Shown here: piece by piece, positions 1 to 8,253 of the stretch
Layout of the letters: every line of letters begins with the position of its first letter
Position numbering within the stretch: the first letter of the stretch is position 1
Assembly (NCBI GenBank): GCA_905233135.1
Contig: CAJOCQ010000004.1
Coordinates: forward strand, 1-64,000
From: an uncultured Selenomonadaceae bacterium
GTDB lineage: Bacteria; Bacillota; Negativicutes; Selenomonadales; Selenomonadaceae
DNA length: 64,000 bases
Direction: 5' to 3'
Notes under the pieces: generated by a model
Databases searched by the model: none
What the model was told of the DNA's origin: nothing
What the model saw: only the letters and a program-made list of their open reading frames with translations
Position numbers and translations under genes: made by a program

Positions 1-50
1 GATAAAATAAGTTAGACATAAGCAATCCTTTCTTTCAAACTTATTTTATC
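1..50. repeat. 13-bp perfect inverted repeat (hairpin)
   Basis: Bases 1-13 (GATAAAATAAGTT) are the exact reverse complement of 38-50, with a 24-base loop. The stem is AT-only apart from two G-C pairs. It may be the terminator of a gene left of the window or an operator. No other feature is visible between 50 and 226 except AT-rich DNA that could hold the promoter of the next gene. Confidence 0.5.
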
Positions 51-226
51 AAAGAATTGCTTGTGTTTTTACTTTTTATAGTTTGCCAACAGCCCCTAGA
101 GCAAGGCTTACAAATTTACAAAAATATTTAACAATGTAATTGAATTTGACGAATTAATAGTATAAAATAATTATAAGTTATCTGATAATTTTTTAGGATT
201 TTTTTTTCAGGGAAGGATGATTTTAA

Positions 227-1036
227 ATGGCGAATAATATTACAAGTATGCTCGGCGCGGCGAATTATTCCTATTTGTTCAATAATAATTCCACGCAACG
301 CCAAAATTCTATCAGCGCACTTTGGCAAAATTACGGCAATTTTCAAAACAACGCCGCAAGCAATTTGGGAGCTTTAACTGAAATTCGGCAAAACGCCGCC
401 GCCGTTGTTGAAAGTTACGATAACGCTAAAGACGCTTTTTACACCGAATTTGACAGCAATATGACCGCGCTTAAAGAATCTGCCAACAATATCAAAAATT
501 TTAATTTCAACGTCGGCGAAAACGCAATTACCACAAGCGAAGAAACGGGCGAAGACGGCAAAACTTTTACAAAAACAACTTATAGCAAAAATATGCAGAG
601 CGCACTTGACGCCGTTAAAGAATTTATCGGCAACTACAACGATTCGCTGGACTTTTTGAAGAGCAACAGCGCAGTTTCGCCGCGCGTCGAAAGAACGGCT
701 GCAAATTTTGCTGATACAACTTACCGCGCCTCGCTTTATCAATCAATCGGCATTAACGTTGAGAGCGGCGGCACTTTGTCAATCGATGAATCAAAACTTG
801 CCGACGCTATTGCCAATGACCCCGACAAAGTTTCAAGCATTTTGGGCAGTAACGGCTTGGCGGGCAAAGCTGAGCAACACGTCGATACAGCCAACGGGCA
901 AAGAAATAATCTTTTCCCAACTGCAAAATCTATGCTCGGTAAACAACTTGACCAAGCTGCAATTTACACCGGCAAATCTATGGTTAATATGACAAATATT
1001 TCAAGTATCGGAAATTTGGTTAATATGATGTTCTGA
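227..1036 (+). CDS. short FliD-like flagellar hook-associated protein
   Basis: A 269-residue protein starting at ATG behind a GGAAGGA ribosome site. No signal peptide or membrane segment is seen. The C-terminal half looks like the FliD C-terminal region: a helical stretch with ALDAVKEFIGNYN (about 125-137), then a LYQSIGI segment, then GTLSIDESKLADAIANDP (about 185-202), the usual pattern of filament-cap proteins. It is well below normal FliD length (over 400 residues), and the N-terminal D0 region is replaced by an Asn/Ser/Ala-rich stretch. It may be a reduced cap or an accessory protein acting on the external part of the flagellum. The role is inferred; motAB in the same window supports motility. 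Confidence 0.6.
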   Translation: MANNITSMLGAANYSYLFNNNSTQRQNSISALWQNYGNFQNNAASNLGALTEIRQNAAAVVESYDNAKDAFYTEFDSNMTALKESANNIKNFNFNVGENAITTSEETGEDGKTFTKTTYSKNMQSALDAVKEFIGNYNDSLDFLKSNSAVSPRVERTAANFADTTYRASLYQSIGINVESGGTLSIDESKLADAIANDPDKVSSILGSNGLAGKAEQHVDTANGQRNNLFPTAKSMLGKQLDQAAIYTGKSMVNMTNISSIGNLVNMMF

Positions 1037-1058
1037 TTTTTGGCAGAAAATTTTTTTC

Positions 1059-1089
1059 AACCGTCGAAATTTCGGCGGTTATTTTTTTT
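1059..1089 (+). terminator. intrinsic terminator after the FliD-like gene
   Basis: A stem AACCGTCGAAA / TTTCGGCGGTT (one G-T pair) is followed by a run of eight T. It lies 22 bases after the stop codon at 1036. Confidence 0.8.
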
Positions 1090-1126
1090 GTAAATTAAAA
1101 TAAAAATAAATTAACACCGCCTAAAG

Positions 1127-1155
1127 TTGAAACCTGCGCGAAATTCTGTTATGAT
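1127..1155 (+). promoter_or_regulatory. sigma-A type promoter of argC
   Basis: TTGAAA (1127-1132) and TATGAT (1150-1155) are separated by 17 bases, about 33 bases upstream of the argC start. No arginine-repressor box was recognised. Confidence 0.6.
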
Positions 1156-1188
1156 AATGCAACTGTTTTTTGTAAAGGAGAAGATTTT

Positions 1189-2226
1189 TTGTTAAAGGTA
1201 AGCATAATAGGCGCGACGGGCTATGCAGGCGCAGAATTACTTTCAATTTTATTGAGACATCCGCAAGTTGAAATTACTCATATAACTTCAGAAAGTCATA
1301 CCGGCAAAAAAATTTCTGAACTTTATCCGCACTTGAACGGGATTTGCAATTTGACGCTGGAAAGTATGCAAGATATTCAAGAAATTGGAATGAACAGCGA
1401 TTTTATTTTTATAGCATTGCCGCACGGGCACGCAATGGACGTTGGCAAAATGTTGGAAGTTTTTCCCGTACGAATTATAGATTTAGGCGCAGATTACCGC
1501 TTTGACGACACGGAAATTTATGAGCAATGGTACGGCGTCAAACATACGCATAAAAACGCGCCGCGCGTTTACGGCTTAGCCGAAATTTATCGCGAAGACA
1601 TTCGTACCGCAAAAATTATCGGCAATGCAGGCTGTTTTACTACCGCTTCAATTTTGGCACTTGCACCGCTCGTCCGTCATCGTTTGATTGACGCAGATTC
1701 AATTATTGTTGACGCAAAAAGCGGCGTAAGCGGCGCGGGCAGAAGTCCCAAGCTCGGCAACCATTTTCCCGAACTTTACGATAACTTCAAAGCTTATAAT
1801 GTTGCGCACCATAGACACACGCCCGAAATTGAACAAGTACTTAGCAATTTAAGCGGCGAAAAAATTATTTTAAACTTCACGCCGCACCTTGTACCGATGT
1901 CACGCGGAATTTTGGCGACTTGCTACGCCAAGCTTAAAGAAAATTGTACCGCTGCGACTGTTGACGCCGCCTTTTCCAAAATGTACGGCAATGAAAAATT
2001 TATAAGATTGTTAGGGCGCGGCGCGTACCCTGAAACAAAATTTGTTCGCGGATCCAATTACTGCGATATTGCCTGGCACATTGACGAACGCACAAACAGA
2101 GTTATTGTCCTTTCTGCGATTGATAATTTGGTTAAAGGCGCGGCGGGGCAAGCTGTACAGAATTTAAATATTGCGGCGGGGCTTGAAGAATCTACCGCGC
2201 TTGATATTATTCCAATGTATCCTTGA
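1189..2226 (+). CDS. argC: N-acetyl-gamma-glutamyl-phosphate reductase
   Basis: ArgC performs the third step of arginine/ornithine synthesis, the NADPH-dependent reduction of N-acetylglutamyl phosphate to the semialdehyde, in the cytoplasm. The 345-residue length is typical. The N-terminal Rossmann motif GATGYAGAELL is at residues 8-18. The catalytic Cys sits in GNAGCFTTAS near residue 150, and the conserved HRHTPEIEQ is near 208. The start is TTG, supported by AAAGGAGAAG upstream. No other arg gene follows; the next gene encodes a sugar kinase 62 bases later, so argC stands alone here. Confidence 0.93.
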   Translation: MLKVSIIGATGYAGAELLSILLRHPQVEITHITSESHTGKKISELYPHLNGICNLTLESMQDIQEIGMNSDFIFIALPHGHAMDVGKMLEVFPVRIIDLGADYRFDDTEIYEQWYGVKHTHKNAPRVYGLAEIYREDIRTAKIIGNAGCFTTASILALAPLVRHRLIDADSIIVDAKSGVSGAGRSPKLGNHFPELYDNFKAYNVAHHRHTPEIEQVLSNLSGEKIILNFTPHLVPMSRGILATCYAKLKENCTAATVDAAFSKMYGNEKFIRLLGRGAYPETKFVRGSNYCDIAWHIDERTNRVIVLSAIDNLVKGAAGQAVQNLNIAAGLEESTALDIIPMYP

Positions 2227-2288
2227 TTTTAGGTGTTAGGGAATTTTTTATATAAAATAAAAATAAAAATTAGAAAGAAGGTGGCGTT

Positions 2289-3299
2289 TTGCAAAAGCTC
2301 GAAGAAATGGCTGACAAATTCAGCTTAAAAAGAATTTTGGTTGTAGGGGATATTGTAGCAGACGTTTATTTGAACGGGCAAATTTCGCGCGTATCTCGTG
2401 AAGCTCCCGTTTTAGTTTTGGAAGAAATTGGAAAAAAAATTGTAGCAGGCGGCGCGGCTAATGTTGTATCGAACTTGGCAGAATTGGGCGGCGAAGTTTA
2501 CGCGGTCGGCGTTGTAGGCGATGACTTTTACGGCGAAGAATTAAAAAATATTCTTAAAAGCCAAAAAGTTCACGTTGAAGGAATTGTAACAGATAAAACG
2601 CGCCCTACTGTTTCAAAAACGCGCGTAATTGCAGGCGGGCGCGCAACTGTCAACCAACAAGTTGTACGTATCGACAAAGAAAACAAAGACCCGCTTTCAA
2701 AAAAAATGGAGGCGGCTTTAATTGCCAAACTTGATAAAATTCTCCCCAACATTGACGGAATTGTTTTGAGCGATTACGGCTCGAATACCATAACAAAGGC
2801 GATTAAAACTTTGGTAATTAATTACGCGGGCAAACATAAAATTCCAAACATTGTCGATTCGCGTTATAACATTGGCGACTTTGAAGGCGTCGGCTTTGTC
2901 AAGCAAAATGATTCGGAACTTGCCGCCGCCGTCAACAAAGATATTATTGATATGACTTCGCTGATTGAGGCGGGCAGTGAACTTTTGAGAAAAATAAATG
3001 CAAACGGCGTATTAATTACGCGCGGCGAAGCGGGAATGAGTTTATTTGAACGCGGCGGCGCAGTGCATCATATTCCCGTCAGCAACAAGAGCGAAGTTTT
3101 CGACGTTTCAGGCGCGGGCGATACTTGCGTTGCGGCTTTTATACTTGGTTTAACTGCGAATTTTACGCCGGTAGTTTCTGCGCGAATTTCCAATTACGCG
3201 GCGGGAATTGCCGTCAGAAAACTTGGCACAAGCGCGGTTAATATTCGGGAATTAATGGAAGTTTTGGACGCCGCACAGTTTGTTAATCGCGGTTATTAA
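2289..3299 (+). CDS. PfkB-family kinase, RfaE1 (heptose-7-phosphate kinase)-like
   Basis: A 336-residue ribokinase-fold protein starting at TTG behind AGAAAGAAGGTGG. The N-terminal GD-x-x-x-D segment (VVGDIVADVY) and VAGGAANVVSNL match the RfaE/HldE kinase domain, which phosphorylates D-glycero-D-manno-heptose 7-phosphate at C1. The catalytic C-terminal motif is present as DVSGAGDTCVAAF (about 275-287). The adenylyltransferase half (RfaE2) is encoded 130 bases downstream, so the bifunctional HldE activity is split here. A second kinase of this family lies at 20658-21635 beside hldD. This copy lacks the DYGKG-type segment (it has DYGSNT), so it could have drifted to another sugar. Confidence 0.75.
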   Translation: MQKLEEMADKFSLKRILVVGDIVADVYLNGQISRVSREAPVLVLEEIGKKIVAGGAANVVSNLAELGGEVYAVGVVGDDFYGEELKNILKSQKVHVEGIVTDKTRPTVSKTRVIAGGRATVNQQVVRIDKENKDPLSKKMEAALIAKLDKILPNIDGIVLSDYGSNTITKAIKTLVINYAGKHKIPNIVDSRYNIGDFEGVGFVKQNDSELAAAVNKDIIDMTSLIEAGSELLRKINANGVLITRGEAGMSLFERGGAVHHIPVSNKSEVFDVSGAGDTCVAAFILGLTANFTPVVSARISNYAAGIAVRKLGTSAVNIRELMEVLDAAQFVNRGY

Positions 3300-3300
3300 T

Positions 3301-3330
3301 CAGGTTTCAGGTTTCAGGTTTCAGGTGTTA
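3301..3330. repeat. 7-bp tandem repeat (CAGGTTT)x3
   Basis: Immediately after the kinase stop codon, the unit CAGGTTT occurs three times, then CAGGTGT. A similar 7-bp array (TTTAGGC units) lies at 60955-60977, also at a gene end. Confidence 0.7.
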
Positions 3331-3343
3331 GGGGAAATTTATT

Positions 3344-3367
3344 GCGGCGAAATTGCCGCTTTTTTTT
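3344..3367 (+). terminator. intrinsic terminator after the heptose kinase gene
   Basis: GCGGC (3344-3348) pairs with GCCGC (3355-3359) across a GAAATT loop and is followed by eight T. Confidence 0.75.
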
Positions 3368-3431
3368 GTTGCAGGTAAAAATTTTTTGTTATAAAATACG
3401 GCTTGAATTTTTTAAAAATTTGGAGGTTGCA

Positions 3432-3920
3432 ATGTTAATTGACAGAAATAAAATTGTTGAAACTTGCGAAGAAATTCGGCGCGGCGGCAATAAAATTGTT
3501 TTTACCAACGGCTGTTTTGATATTCTGCACGTCGGGCACGTTCGCTACTTGACAACCGCAAAAAGTTTCGGCGATATTTTAATTGTCGGCTTGAATACCG
3601 ATGACTCGGTTAAAATGTTGAAGGGCGCAAATCGTCCTATTAACAACGAAAAAGACCGCGCAGAAGTTCTGCTCGGTCTCAAAGCGGTTGATTATGTAGT
3701 TTTGTTCGGCGAACGCACTGCCGAAAATCTTGTTGCCGAAGTTCGCCCCGATGTTTACGTTAAAGGCGCAGATTATACAGTAGATAAAATCCCCGAAGCA
3801 AAGATTGTTCAAAGTTACGGCGGGCGCGTGGAATTGGTACAATTTGTTGCAGGGCATTCAACGACGAATACTATTAAAAAAATTCATTCCGCCTACGGGG
3901 AAAAGTTGCCTTTGAATTAA
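3432..3920 (+). CDS. rfaE2: D-glycero-beta-D-manno-heptose 1-phosphate adenylyltransferase
   Basis: A cytidylyltransferase-fold protein of 162 residues. The signature FTNGCFDILHVGHVRYL (about residues 22-38) contains the HxGH nucleotidyl-transfer motif, and the GADYTVDKIPE segment is typical of RfaE2. It makes ADP-heptose from heptose 1-phosphate for LPS inner core. The start is ATG at 3432, six bases after GGAGG; an upstream in-frame extension to 3342 runs through the terminator and is rejected. It completes the pathway with the kinase just upstream, while HldD is at 19427-20386. Confidence 0.9.
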   Translation: MLIDRNKIVETCEEIRRGGNKIVFTNGCFDILHVGHVRYLTTAKSFGDILIVGLNTDDSVKMLKGANRPINNEKDRAEVLLGLKAVDYVVLFGERTAENLVAEVRPDVYVKGADYTVDKIPEAKIVQSYGGRVELVQFVAGHSTTNTIKKIHSAYGEKLPLN

Positions 3921-3929
3921 TTTACAATA

Positions 3930-4055
3930 AAAAAAGAGGGCGGTCACGGATGACCGCCCCCTGTCACGCCCGAAACGCAGGATGCGTTTCCAGCGTGACG
4001 ATTCTTTCTTTGGTTCTTTCTTTCTACTAAAGAAAGAAAGAACATTTAAATATTT
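3930..4055. repeat. cluster of three stem-loops between convergent genes
   Basis: Between rfaE2 and the convergent dedA gene there are three adjacent inverted repeats. GGGCGGTCA pairs with TGACCGCCC (3938-3959), GTCACGC with GCGTGAC around 3962-4000, and GTTCTTTCTTTCT with AGAAAGAAAGAAC around 4013-4042. The last arm resembles the flanking arm of the 117-bp palindromic element found elsewhere. These probably act as a bidirectional terminator. Confidence 0.55.
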
Positions 4056-4070
4056 AAATAAAAACAATCT

Positions 4071-4670
4071 TTAACTTGATTTCTTTTTCCTGCGGAAATA
4101 CCATACCGCCAAAATTATCACGCAGATTATTACAAAGGCGATGCTTGCCTCGTGTCCGATTTCCAATAACTTCTTCCAATTTTCGCCCAAAATTATTCCC
4201 GCGTACAAAATTAACGCTGTCCAAGGCAAGCTCCCCGCAAATGTGTAAAACAAAAACGCAGGCAAGTTTACCCGCGCAAATCCCGCAGGCAATGAAATAA
4301 AAGTTCTTACAACAGGCAACATTCGGCTGAAAAATACTGCGCGAATACCGTACTTGTCAAACCAACGTTGCGCTAAATCTACGTGCGACTTTTTTATAAA
4401 AAAATATTTCCCGTACTTGTCAACGAAGGTGCGCCCGCCCGTACTGCCTACCGCGTACGCAAAAATTGAGCCCGCCATTCCGCCGACCATTCCTGCGACC
4501 ATTGCGCCTGTAAATGTCATTTGTTCAGCAAATACCAAATAGCCCGCAAATCCTAAAATTAATTCGCTCGGAATTGGTATGCAGGCGTTTTCCATTGCCA
4601 TTAACACGGCAACCGCTATGTAGCCGTACGAATTGATAAATTGTAAAAAAACTTGAGAAACTTCTTCCAC
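4071..4670 (-). CDS. DedA-family membrane protein
   Basis: A 199-residue integral membrane protein starting at GTG behind AAAGGAAAA. It shows the DedA/VTT layout: an N-terminal helix, IPIPSELILGFAGYLVF near residue 32, the FSRMLPVVRTFISLPAG segment near 113-129 with the conserved Arg residues, then two C-terminal helices ending in a basic tail. Members of this superfamily include undecaprenyl-phosphate and lipid flippases, but the exact substrate cannot be read from sequence. It is divergent from rbgA with only 28 bases between starts, so each promoter must overlap the other gene or be very compact. Confidence 0.88.
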   Translation of the reverse strand: MEEVSQVFLQFINSYGYIAVAVLMAMENACIPIPSELILGFAGYLVFAEQMTFTGAMVAGMVGGMAGSIFAYAVGSTGGRTFVDKYGKYFFIKKSHVDLAQRWFDKYGIRAVFFSRMLPVVRTFISLPAGFARVNLPAFLFYTFAGSLPWTALILYAGIILGENWKKLLEIGHEASIAFVIICVIILAVWYFRRKKKSS

Positions 4671-4698
4671 TAAAAATTTTCCTTTCTTTGGAGGTTTT

Positions 4699-5547
4699 AT
4701 GAACGATATTCAATGGTTTCCCGGTCATATGAAAAAAACGCGCGAACTTATCGCCGCAAATTTAAAGCTTGTCGATTTGGTTATTGAAGTGCTGGACGCA
4801 AGAATCCCGCTTTCAAGTCAAAATCCTATGTTGCAAGAAATTTTGGGCGATAAACCAAAAATTATTGCGCTGAATAAATCTGACTTAGCCGCAAATTTAG
4901 ATTTATGGTTAAAATATTTCAAAGAAAAAAATTCTGAAGCAGTTGCAATTAATTCAACCAACGGCGCAGGCATAAAAAATTTAATTGCCGCCGCTAAAAA
5001 AATTGCCGCGCCGAAAACTGACAAGTTTGCAAAATTCGGCGCAAAGCCCCGCGCCGCTCGTGCAATGATTGTCGGCGTGCCGAATGTCGGCAAGTCTACT
5101 TTGATTAACAGATTGGCGGGCAATAACCGCGCTAAGGCTGAAAATCGCCCCGCCGTTACGCGCTCCAAGCAATGGATTAAAATCGATAACGGCTTAGATT
5201 TACTTGACACGCCCGGCATTTTGTATCCGAAGTTTGAAGATAAAAATATTGCGCTGAAACTTGCATGGACTTACGCAATTAACGACGAAGTTTTAGATAT
5301 TGAAGAAACAGTTTGCTTGCTGCTTGAAACTTTGGCGGCGAAAATTCCCAAAAATTTAATTGAACGTTACAAGCTTGAAAATATTCCCGCCGAAGGGCAC
5401 GAAATTTTAAAGGCTGTTGGAAAAAAACGCGGCTGTATTCGTAAGGGCGGAGAAATTGACAGCGAAAAAACTGCGCGATTGATTCTTTCGGAATTTCGCG
5501 CAGCTAAAATTGGTAAAATTATTTTGGATGATTTGCCGATTAATTAA
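4699..5547 (+). CDS. rbgA: ribosome biogenesis GTPase RbgA/YlqF
   Basis: A circularly permuted GTPase of 282 residues needed for late 50S assembly. The G motifs occur in permuted order: G4 NKSD (near residue 57), G5 region INSTNGAG, G1 GVPNVGKSTL (about 126-135), and G3 DTPG (near 172). The N-terminal start IQWFPGHMKKTR is characteristic. A strong GGAGG precedes the ATG. The end overlaps the convergent TSCPD gene by 8 bases. Confidence 0.95.
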   Translation: MNDIQWFPGHMKKTRELIAANLKLVDLVIEVLDARIPLSSQNPMLQEILGDKPKIIALNKSDLAANLDLWLKYFKEKNSEAVAINSTNGAGIKNLIAAAKKIAAPKTDKFAKFGAKPRAARAMIVGVPNVGKSTLINRLAGNNRAKAENRPAVTRSKQWIKIDNGLDLLDTPGILYPKFEDKNIALKLAWTYAINDEVLDIEETVCLLLETLAAKIPKNLIERYKLENIPAEGHEILKAVGKKRGCIRKGGEIDSEKTARLILSEFRAAKIGKIILDDLPIN

Positions 5548-5788
5548 TTTGGTCAATAGCAATAGCGAGTTGGTCGGCGCAACTTGTACCGCGCCCCCTG
5601 CAGTCATTGCCGCGCAAAATTTCTGCAATTTCTTTGGCGTCTTTGCCCTCAACCAATTTACCGATAGCCAACAAATTGCCGGGACAGCCGCCCAAAAATT
5701 GTACGTTGTGAAGTTTGCCTTCATCGTCAACGCTGAAATTAATTTGCTTGGAGCAAACTTTTTCTGTTTGGTATGAATAATTTTTCAT
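5540..5788 (-). CDS. TSCPD-domain protein (TIGR03905-like)
   Basis: A small 82-residue protein with a Cys-containing pattern: Cys in VCSKQI, GGCPGNL (near residue 34) and RGRGTSCADQLA near the end. These match the TSCPD domain also found at the C-terminus of vitamin-B12-dependent ribonucleotide reductases. The stand-alone form is common in anaerobic Firmicutes and its role is unknown. A TAGGAGAG ribosome site precedes the ATG. Confidence 0.8.
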   Translation of the reverse strand: MKNYSYQTEKVCSKQINFSVDDEGKLHNVQFLGGCPGNLLAIGKLVEGKDAKEIAEILRGNDCRGRGTSCADQLAIAIDQIN

Positions 5789-5800
5789 TTTAAATCTCTC

Positions 5801-6361
5801 CTAAAAATTTAAACCTGCGAATATATTTTTTATTTTTTCGCCTAATTCAATAATATTAAAACTTCGCACAGATTCTGTCAACGAATTTAAATTTATTTCC
5901 GCGTTCAAAATTTCTCTGAAACTGAAGGCAACGCAAGCCGCAATTATCATAAACGCCCAAAAATATTCTTGCCACGAGCCGACTTTAAAAAGTTTCAAGC
6001 CGTGCTTTTTTTTTGTGCTGAAAATTGGAACTTTGCCGCAAATTCCGTCTTCGGCAATGTGCAACAACGCGCCTATCAAAACGTAACTTGCAATGTTGCA
6101 AAAAATTTCTGCAACGGGATTTTGAAAATAAATTTTGACACCCTGTACTATTGCCAACAAAAAAATATATAGCGGCGGGAAATGCGACAGCGTACGATGA
6201 CTTTTGCGCCATTTCCAATAAGCTTTACTTTCTTTGGGCGGCGCACCTTCGACTTTATCGGGAATAACTGCACCCGCTATGCTTGCCGCAACTGCCAGCG
6301 CGTCATTCGTTGCCGCGTACACTATAAAGCCTGTAGTTATCTGATGATTTATCCATTTCAT
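5801..6361 (-). CDS. YdjM-like membrane-bound metal-dependent hydrolase family protein
   Basis: A 186-residue protein with several hydrophobic segments (about 18-34, 62-80, 88-104, 130-148) and the family's His/Asp pattern. His is present in MKWINHQITTG, HRTLSH (near residue 55) and LLHIAED (near 101). This matches the YdjM (DUF457) family, membrane proteins with a predicted metal site. No experimental function can be assigned. The gene lies 12 bases upstream of the TSCPD gene on the same strand and may be co-transcribed with it. Confidence 0.75.
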   Translation of the reverse strand: MKWINHQITTGFIVYAATNDALAVAASIAGAVIPDKVEGAPPKESKAYWKWRKSHRTLSHFPPLYIFLLAIVQGVKIYFQNPVAEIFCNIASYVLIGALLHIAEDGICGKVPIFSTKKKHGLKLFKVGSWQEYFWAFMIIAACVAFSFREILNAEINLNSLTESVRSFNIIELGEKIKNIFAGLNF

Positions 6362-6446
6362 TAATTTTTTTTATAAAAACTCCTTGTTTTTTAACTTGTG
6401 GAATTATAAAAAAATTGAATAAATTTGGCAAGGCAGAATTTCCAAT

Positions 6447-7067
6447 TTACCAAATGACGGCGCAAATTATTTCATTGTTAAAATTTGCAACGCCGAAATT
6501 TATTTTATCGCCCTTGTGAACTTCAAATGGCTGTTGTAAATCGTGCAACAAAACGCCCGTCAATAAATTCCCTTCAACTTCCGTGCAACGTACCCAACCA
6601 ATTTCAGGCTGAAAATTTTCGCCGTGAAAATAAACCGCTATATCGTCAGGGAAATTCGGGTGGCGCAATTTGTCAAGCGTTTTAATGTAGCGCGTTTTTT
6701 CTTTTGCCGCGTCGAAGGCGAAAGTATCTTCAAGTACTTTTATTTTGTCAGTGAACGCCGCAAAATATTTTTCTGAAAGAATTTTTATTTCAACGTCGGG
6801 AATTTCTGCGCGGCGAATTGATTTAACTCTTTTATAGCTGCTTGAGAAAACTTTTATTTTATCGCCGTCGAGTTGCGCCGCCGCCAAAATCCTGAAATTA
6901 AATCCCGTGTCGTCATCAATGTAGCCGAATGTTAAAAAGCCGTCCATTTCCTCTTCAACGGGATAATCAAAAATTTCGCGCAGATTTATTTTTTGTACAA
7001 TTTCCGCGCCGCTCAACAGGCAAATTTTTTTGTACGTTTCACGAAAATTACTTTGATAAACTTTCAA
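6447..7067 (-). CDS. hypothetical protein, unrecognised
   Basis: A 206-residue soluble protein, acidic and rich in Phe/Ile/Asp, with no signal peptide or membrane segment. It appears to hold two beta-rich halves joined near residue 115, with DDTGFNFRI near 51-59 and the C-terminal GDKINFGV. The arrangement is reminiscent of small barrel domains, but I do not recognise a family. A GGGGG-containing purine run precedes the ATG. It is divergent from engB, whose -10 lies 55 bases from this start. Coding bias matches the neighbours, so it is a real gene. Confidence 0.6.
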   Translation of the reverse strand: MKVYQSNFRETYKKICLLSGAEIVQKINLREIFDYPVEEEMDGFLTFGYIDDDTGFNFRILAAAQLDGDKIKVFSSSYKRVKSIRRAEIPDVEIKILSEKYFAAFTDKIKVLEDTFAFDAAKEKTRYIKTLDKLRHPNFPDDIAVYFHGENFQPEIGWVRCTEVEGNLLTGVLLHDLQQPFEVHKGDKINFGVANFNNEIICAVIW

Positions 7068-7119
7068 AATTTTTCCCCCTAATAATTTTTCAACATTCTA
7101 CCACAACGCCGCAAAAAAT

Positions 7120-7127
7120 GTTATAAT
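7120..7127 (+). promoter_or_regulatory. extended -10 promoter giving a leaderless or near-leaderless engB mRNA
   Basis: TGTTATAAT (TATAAT at 7122-7127 with the extended TG) lies 9 bases before the engB ATG at 7137. Transcription should start about at 7134, and there is no Shine-Dalgarno sequence. No good -35 is seen, in keeping with an extended -10. Confidence 0.55.
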
Positions 7128-7136
7128 CCCCGCATT

Positions 7137-7748
7137 ATGGAAATTAAAATTATTAAAAGCGATTATGTGGCTTCAGCCGTCAGAAGTTCGCAGTATCCAA
7201 CAGAAATTTTGCCCGAAATTGTTTTTATCGGGCGTTCAAATGTCGGCAAATCTTCTTTAATAAATTCTCTTTGCAACAGAAAAAATTTGGCGCGCACTTC
7301 ACAAACGCCCGGCAAAACTCAAACAATTAATTTCTACAAGGCAACGCTGAAAATTACCGAGCCGCCCGCCTTAAAAAATTTTTATCTTGTAGACTTGCCC
7401 GGCTACGGCTACGCAAAAACTTCAAAAACCAACCGCAGTATTTGGGCGAAATTCATTGACGAATATTTGAAGAAAAGCCCGCAAATTAAATTTGTTTGTC
7501 AGCTTGTCGATATTCGCCACGCGCCCCAAGATTCGGATTTGGCAACCTTTGAAAATATCCTTGAAAAAAATTTGCCCGTGTTAATCGTTGCCACGAAGTC
7601 CGATAAACTTTCAAAAAATGAACGCGCAAAAAATTTAGCCGTCATCAAAAAAACTTTCAACATTGAGGAATTGCCTATACTTCCCTATTCTTCAAAAAAT
7701 GGTGAAGGTCATTCAGATTTGCTTGACGTTATCGCCGATTCTTTGTAA
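7137..7748 (+). CDS. engB: ribosome biogenesis GTPase EngB (YsxC/YihA)
   Basis: An essential TRAFAC GTPase of 203 residues for 50S assembly. Visible motifs are G1 GRSNVGKSSLIN (residues 32-43), G2 region TPGKTQTINFY, G3 DLPGYGYAK (near 88-96), G4 TKSD (near 155) and G5 SSKNGEG. The ATG at 7137 has no ribosome site and sits directly after a -10 hexamer. The protein is full length by family comparison (about 195-200 residues), so this start is likely right. ahbA follows after 49 bases. Confidence 0.95.
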   Translation: MEIKIIKSDYVASAVRSSQYPTEILPEIVFIGRSNVGKSSLINSLCNRKNLARTSQTPGKTQTINFYKATLKITEPPALKNFYLVDLPGYGYAKTSKTNRSIWAKFIDEYLKKSPQIKFVCQLVDIRHAPQDSDLATFENILEKNLPVLIVATKSDKLSKNERAKNLAVIKKTFNIEELPILPYSSKNGEGHSDLLDVIADSL

Positions 7749-7797
7749 AATATGGAAAGTGAATACGTTTCATTTTTTTACAAAGGAGAGACGGGCA

Positions 7798-8253
7798 ATG
7801 GAGCTTTCAGCCTTCGACAAAGAATTATTGAACCGCCTGCAAGGGAATATTCCGATTTGCAGCAGACCTTTTGCGAAAATGGCGGCGGAACTCGGCACGG
7901 ACGAAGAAAAAATTATTGCGCGGATTCGTGAACTCAAGGCGGCGGGATTTTTGCGCAGGATTGGAACTTTTTTCAATTCAAACAATTTGGGGTACGTTGG
8001 AACTTTGGTGGCGTTGAAAGTTTCGCCGAATGAAATTGCGCCCGTTGCGGAGGCGGTTAATAAATATCCCGAAGCAACGCACAATTACGAACGCGAAGGC
8101 AAATATAATTTGTGGTTTACGCTGTTGACGCGGGATTCTGCGCACGAGTCAAACATTTTGGCGGAAATCAGAAATTTGCCCGGTGTCGAAGATATGCTCC
8201 AATTAAAGTCCAACAAAAAATATAAAGTCAATGTGCAATTCAAACTTAACTGA
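7798..8253 (+). CDS. ahbA: siroheme decarboxylase alpha subunit (AhbA/NirD-like)
   Basis: A 151-residue Lrp/AsnC-related protein: an N-terminal winged-helix segment (FDKELLNRLQGNIPICSRPF) and a C-terminal RAM-like domain containing THNYEREGKYNLWFT near residues 98-112. The fold and the HNYER segment match AhbA/NirDL, which with AhbB decarboxylates siroheme to 12,18-didecarboxysiroheme in the alternative heme pathway. The start is ATG at 7798 after AAAGGAGAG; an in-frame extension upstream overlaps engB and is rejected. It overlaps the partner gene by 23 bases, implying coupled translation. No ahbC or ahbD is in the window. Confidence 0.85.
   Translation: MELSAFDKELLNRLQGNIPICSRPFAKMAAELGTDEEKIIARIRELKAAGFLRRIGTFFNSNNLGYVGTLVALKVSPNEIAPVAEAVNKYPEATHNYEREGKYNLWFTLLTRDSAHESNILAEIRNLPGVEDMLQLKSNKKYKVNVQFKLN

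Noticed and set aside
3342-3431. N-terminal extension of rfaE2
   Set aside because: The extension runs through a terminator hairpin and T run; the ATG at 3432 has a GGAGG site and gives the normal family start.
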